7,623 bases of DNA, taken from assembly GCA_944372725.1 (NCBI GenBank), contig CALWAA010000050.1, forward strand, positions 1-7,623, given 5' to 3'. The position numbers and the translations under genes are program-made. The notes under the pieces are model-generated. The model was not told where the DNA came from and did not search any database. It was given only the letters and a program-made list of their open reading frames with translations. Below are positions 5,277-7,623 of this stretch, in pieces (positions within the stretch are counted from its first letter, which is position 1; every line of letters begins with the position of its first letter). Source of the DNA: an uncultured Bacilli bacterium. GTDB taxonomy: Bacteria > Bacillota_I > Bacilli_A > RF39 > UBA660.

Positions 5277-5345
5277 ACAAGACCTGAGGTAGGTAGCTAA
5301 ATGCTAAGCGTAATATAAAGTACGCTGCCCCTCAGGCATTTTTTT
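5277..5345 (+). ncRNA. Compact, intrinsically terminated small RNA with a three-way junction
   Basis: A roughly 70-nt transcript is predicted, from a strong promoter to a T7 run at 5339-5345. The outer helix is CCTGAGG(5283-5289) with CCTCAGG(5330-5336), continued by GG(5292-5293)/CC(5328-5329) past a TA bulge. Inside lie TAGC(5294-5297)/GCTA(5303-5306) and AGCGTA(5307-5312)/TACGCT(5321-5326). Almost every base is accounted for in a tight three-way junction. The only ORF inside is five codons (ATG 5301), so a peptide role is unlikely. A separate consensus promoter follows before the next gene, so this is more likely an independent RNA than a leader. I do not recognise the family. It could also act as the terminator for the DUF3800 transcript. 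Confidence 0.75.
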
Positions 5346-5368
5346 ATTTAAATATTTGATATAAAAAA

Positions 5369-5397
5369 TTGACACTCAAAAGCTTTTATTCTATAAT
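5369..5397 (+). promoter_or_regulatory. Consensus sigma-A promoter for the isoprenoid-kinase pair
   Basis: TTGACA at 5369-5374 and TATAAT at 5392-5397 with a 17-bp spacer form a perfect promoter. The predicted start is near 5404, leaving a leader of only about 16 nt before ATG 5420, whose ribosome binding site is AGAGGAA (5410-5416). Confidence 0.9.
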
Positions 5398-5419
5398 TTA
5401 AACAAGATAAGAGGAATTT

Positions 5420-6072
5420 ATGAATATATTTTTAGGATATTTATTCACATACATATATGTCTTTTTTATACTAATAATATTAGGCATTTTAAAAAGCAAA
5501 AAAATAATAAAGGAGCAAACATCAAGAATATTAGTTCATATCTTAATGGGCTTTACCTGGATAATAATGAACTATTTCTTTAAAATTAGTATTCATATGA
5601 TAATTTTACCTATCACAATGGTCCTTTTTAACTATATTTCCTACAAATTTAATATAATGAAATCGATGTAACAAGAAAAGAAAGAGTCCAAAGGAACAAT
5701 TTATTATGCCTTAAGCTTTGTCATCATGGCGATTATTACTTATTTTTATCCAAGTTTTTTACCATTCTATGGAATTGGCGTATTTACTTTAAGTATAGGA
5801 GATGGCCTAGCTCCATTGGCAACAAATTTAACAAGCATAAAATAGGTAATACGAATAAAACATATGCTGGTTCTCTTACTGTATGTTTAACAACTATTAT
5901 AGTAATAATAATATTTAAACTATATTATAATTTAGACTTAAGTATCTTTAAAATAATATTATTAGGCATGATATCTATTCCTTTAGAATTATTTAATAAA
6001 AAGGGTAGCGATAATTTAACATTACCACTAGGAATCTCTATTATTTCCTTTTTATTAGAAAGATTGGTTTAA
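5420..6072 (+). pseudogene. Broken phytol/dolichol kinase-like (SEC59/VTE5 family) gene
   Basis: Three open segments join into one membrane kinase of about 217 residues. Segment 1 (5420-5671) is an intact 83-residue start with several hydrophobic helices and ends at TAA 5669-5671. The same frame reopens at once (QEKKESKGTIYYALSF) and runs to TAG 5843, containing the hallmark GDGLAP (from 5798). The family continuation NKFNKHKIGNTNKTYAGSL then appears in the -1 frame from about 5818 and runs to TAA 6070-6072. The GDG, KHK and KT..GSL motifs are those of CTP-dependent isoprenoid-alcohol kinases such as phytol kinase and dolichol kinase SEC59. One nonsense change plus a deletion near 5813-5818 (probably 4 nt, judged from family spacing) explains it. 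The full promoter, ribosome binding site and the DUF92 partner 1 nt downstream suggest recent inactivation or a sequencing/assembly error. Confidence 0.8.
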
Positions 6073-6073
6073 C

Positions 6074-6829
6074 ATGAATTTAGGTATTAGTATTATTTTA
6101 AGTTTACTATTAGGACTAATTGTCCATCTAAAAAAAGCATTAACCATGCCAGCTTTAATACCAGCAGTTTTATTTTCTACTTTAATTACTTATTTCGGTG
6201 GCATAACTTCTTTTATCATCTTAGTAGTTGTCTTTTTAGGAAGTATTATCACTAAATTGTTTAATAAAAATAAGAAAAGGTACAAAAGAAAGTTAATCCA
6301 AATAATTTCCAATGTAGGAGTAGGAACTCTTAGTTTAATAATATATAAAATAACAGCAAATGACATTTATTTACTTATCTATGTATCTGTAATGGCTGAA
6401 TCTTTAGCAGACACTTTAGCATCAGACATAGGAATATTATCAAAGAGGGAACCAATAAATATTTTAACTTTAAAAAAAGGAGAGAGAGGATTATCGGGAA
6501 ATATTAGTATTTTAGGTTTAATCTCTACTTTAATAGGTTCGCTATTAATAGGAACAATTTACTACATAGGCATAGAAAAAAATATAATTTCTTTTCTAAT
6601 AATAGTGCTATCAGGCTTTTTAGGAAGTTTAGTTGACAGCATTCTAGGAGCATCTATTCAAGTAAAATATAGGTGTGAAAAGTGTAAAAAGATAACTGAA
6701 AGAAAAGAACATTGTGGTAAAAAAACAAATTATTATAAAGGAATTAAATGGATAGATAATAATTTAGTAAATTTATTAAGTAATGGAATTATATTCATAG
6801 TTCTATATATAATTTTAAATTATCTCTAA
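6074..6829 (+). CDS. DUF92/TMEM19 family membrane protein, VTE6-like (putative isoprenyl-phosphate kinase)
   Basis: The 251-residue protein is a multi-pass membrane protein with hydrophobic segments at roughly 1-18, 24-62, 77-107, 143-166, 171-196 and 234-251. Family motifs are SNVGVG (79-84), AESLADTLASDIGILS (108-123), and NILTLKKGERGLSGNISILG (129-148). The C-terminal loop has CEKC (201-204) and HC (213-214), a Cys cluster seen in bacterial DUF92 proteins. The plant and cyanobacterial member VTE6 phosphorylates phytyl phosphate to phytyl diphosphate, and VTE5-like kinases do the preceding step. The broken VTE5-like gene directly upstream supports that pairing here, with an unknown isoprenoid substrate. 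ATG 6074 is 1 nt after the upstream stop and lacks a strong ribosome binding site, so it was probably translationally coupled. Confidence 0.85.
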   Translation: MNLGISIILSLLLGLIVHLKKALTMPALIPAVLFSTLITYFGGITSFIILVVVFLGSIITKLFNKNKKRYKRKLIQIISNVGVGTLSLIIYKITANDIYLLIYVSVMAESLADTLASDIGILSKREPINILTLKKGERGLSGNISILGLISTLIGSLLIGTIYYIGIEKNIISFLIIVLSGFLGSLVDSILGASIQVKYRCEKCKKITERKEHCGKKTNYYKGIKWIDNNLVNLLSNGIIFIVLYIILNYL

Positions 6830-6831
6830 AT

Positions 6832-6859
6832 TTGACAAATGAAAGAAAATTGATATAAT
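6832..6859 (+). promoter_or_regulatory. Strong sigma-A promoter for the gene at 6884
   Basis: TTGACA at 6832-6837 and TATAAT at 6854-6859 have a 16-bp spacer, and TG at 6851-6852 adds an extended -10. It begins 3 nt after the DUF92 stop codon. The leader before ATG 6884 is only about 18 nt. Confidence 0.85.
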
Positions 6860-6883
6860 ATTACAAGAAACAGGGGAAAAATT

Positions 6884-7501
6884 ATGATTATTAATGGAAC
6901 AATTTATGTTAAAAAAGAGATGAAATATACAATAAAGCCAAGAGTTTTTGTAGAGGACTTTAATGGTATTAGAATTGCTACACCTGAGGAATTGGAATTT
7001 ATTAAGTTATTTGATTCCCAAAGATTTGAACAAAAAACTGAAATAGATTTAGATGAAAATTTTTGGATAATATTTTTAGCAGGCAATAAAATATTTATGC
7101 ATAACCATAATAAAGGAACCTATGAAGAATATAATAATATCGATGAAGTAAATGAGCGATTTATATCACTAGAATCTTATATAGAACAATCTAGTTATTT
7201 GGGAAAACAATTAATTTTACCAGCAGGTAGTGAAATTATCAAAAATGGAAGAAATGTTTATTTAACAAAACCAAGACCAGAATATATTATTCTTTATATT
7301 TTACATGACTCATTAATTATAAAAGAACTTGAAGGAAATCAAGAATACAAATTAATTTCTAGATTTAATCCAGAATTTAGTAAGTATGTGATTGATAATG
7401 AAATAAATCCTGAATATGCTGACAAAAATCAAGTATATCAAGATATTATTGCTCAAATTTATCATAAAGGAAAAAAAGATAATCAAGAATTGAAACGCTA
7501 A
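6884..7501 (+). CDS. Hypothetical protein, unrecognised
   Basis: I cannot place this 205-residue protein in a family. It has no signal peptide or membrane helix and is rich in Glu, Lys, Ile and Tyr, as expected for a soluble cytoplasmic protein in this base composition. It looks like two parts: residues 1-75 with alternating strands (MIINGTIYVKKEMKY, then FWIIFLAGNKIFM near 60-72), and residues 105-160 with further strands (LGKQLILPAGSEII, RPEYIILYIL, SLIIKELEG). The C terminus is charged and helical. AGGGG at 6872-6876 is the ribosome binding site for ATG 6884. It has its own strong promoter and no overlapping neighbour, so it is probably monocistronic. No intrinsic terminator follows before the next promoter at 7509. 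Confidence 0.75.
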   Translation: MIINGTIYVKKEMKYTIKPRVFVEDFNGIRIATPEELEFIKLFDSQRFEQKTEIDLDENFWIIFLAGNKIFMHNHNKGTYEEYNNIDEVNERFISLESYIEQSSYLGKQLILPAGSEIIKNGRNVYLTKPRPEYIILYILHDSLIIKELEGNQEYKLISRFNPEFSKYVIDNEINPEYADKNQVYQDIIAQIYHKGKKDNQELKR

Positions 7502-7508
7502 TAAAAAA

Positions 7509-7537
7509 TTGTCAAATGAACCAAATAATGCTATAAT
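7509..7537 (+). promoter_or_regulatory. Sigma-A promoter driving a transcript that leaves the window
   Basis: TTGTCA at 7509-7514 and TATAAT at 7532-7537 are 17 bp apart, with TG at 7529-7530 forming an extended -10 (TGCTATAAT). The predicted start is near 7544. No start codon with a good ribosome binding site is seen before the window ends. Confidence 0.8.
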
Positions 7538-7583
7538 AAAGTCGCTTAAAAGAACATCTGGTAAAAGTCAATAGATAAAATTC

Positions 7584-7608
7584 GGCAGTTTTATTATAAT
7601 TTCCTGCC
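7584..7608 (+). other. Hairpin in the leader of the downstream transcript
   Basis: GGCAG(7584-7588) can pair with CTGCC(7604-7608) across a 15-nt A/T-rich loop. No T run follows inside the window, so it is not a complete terminator. It may be part of a leader structure continuing beyond the edge. Confidence 0.35.
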
Positions 7609-7623
7609 ATATCAAAAAAATTA

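Noticed and set aside
5301..5318. Five-codon ORF (ATG CTA AGC GTA ATA TAA) inside the small RNA.
   Set aside because: It is too short to call, and its bases are fully explained by the RNA helices.
5824..5830. A AAT TTA, a -1 slippery heptamer in the correct frame inside the broken kinase gene, hinting at programmed frameshifting.
   Set aside because: The family-like residues GNKF are already in the -1 frame upstream of the heptamer, which points to an upstream deletion. An in-frame TAA at 5669 would also block translation from ever reaching this site.
6904..7086. Minus-strand ORF of 60 codons.
   Set aside because: It is an antisense shadow of the gene at 6884 with no supporting signals.
1..7623. 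CRISPR arrays, insertion sequences and tRNA or rRNA genes.
   Set aside because: No regularly spaced repeats, transposase motifs, terminal inverted repeats with target duplications, or tRNA cloverleaf and rRNA signatures were seen on either strand.

Overview
This is a strongly A+T-rich bacterial segment in which every gene with a clear start reads on the + strand. TGA ends several genes (the second EcfA-like gene, truA and the DUF3800 gene) and Trp is TGG, so the code is the standard bacterial one, not the Mycoplasma code. The block ecfA-like, ecfA-like, truA, rplM, rpsI is the usual Firmicutes/Bacilli arrangement downstream of rplQ. My best inference is an uncultured low-GC Bacilli or Mollicutes-like lineage with standard code, such as a gut-associated group. 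The exact taxon cannot be fixed from this window.

Positions 1-2416 hold a structured leader or 3' UTR, then four overlapping genes. The first two sit where ecfA1 and ecfA2 normally lie and keep recognisable EcfA C-terminal regions, but both have lost Walker A, Walker B, the catalytic Glu and the H-loop His. No ecfT follows. They are intact, translationally overlapping reading frames and look like retained pseudo-ATPases. truA (tRNA pseudouridine synthase) and a small unknown gene complete the operon. Positions 2453-3459 hold a consensus promoter, a probable L13 autoregulatory leader, rplM, rpsI and an intrinsic terminator.

Positions 3464-3846 contain no long ORF but are dense in signals: a second terminator, a promoter, a 27-codon hydrophobic/basic peptide gene with a Shine-Dalgarno sequence, and a convergent minus-strand small RNA with its own promoter and terminator. 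A 10-bp inverted repeat brackets the peptide gene. This is the layout of a type I toxin-antitoxin module and is the best candidate here for an undescribed system.

Positions 3847-5245 carry an unknown protein with a weak isochorismatase-like motif and a DUF3800 protein. The DUF3800 stop codon lies inside the promoter of a compact, intrinsically terminated small RNA of about 70 nt (near 5277-5345) with a three-way-junction fold.

Positions 5369-6829 encode an isoprenoid-alcohol kinase pair. The first member resembles SEC59/phytol kinase and is broken by a stop codon and a frameshift. The second is an intact DUF92/VTE6-like protein. The window closes with an unrecognised 205-residue protein under its own strong promoter, then another promoter driving a transcript that leaves the window.
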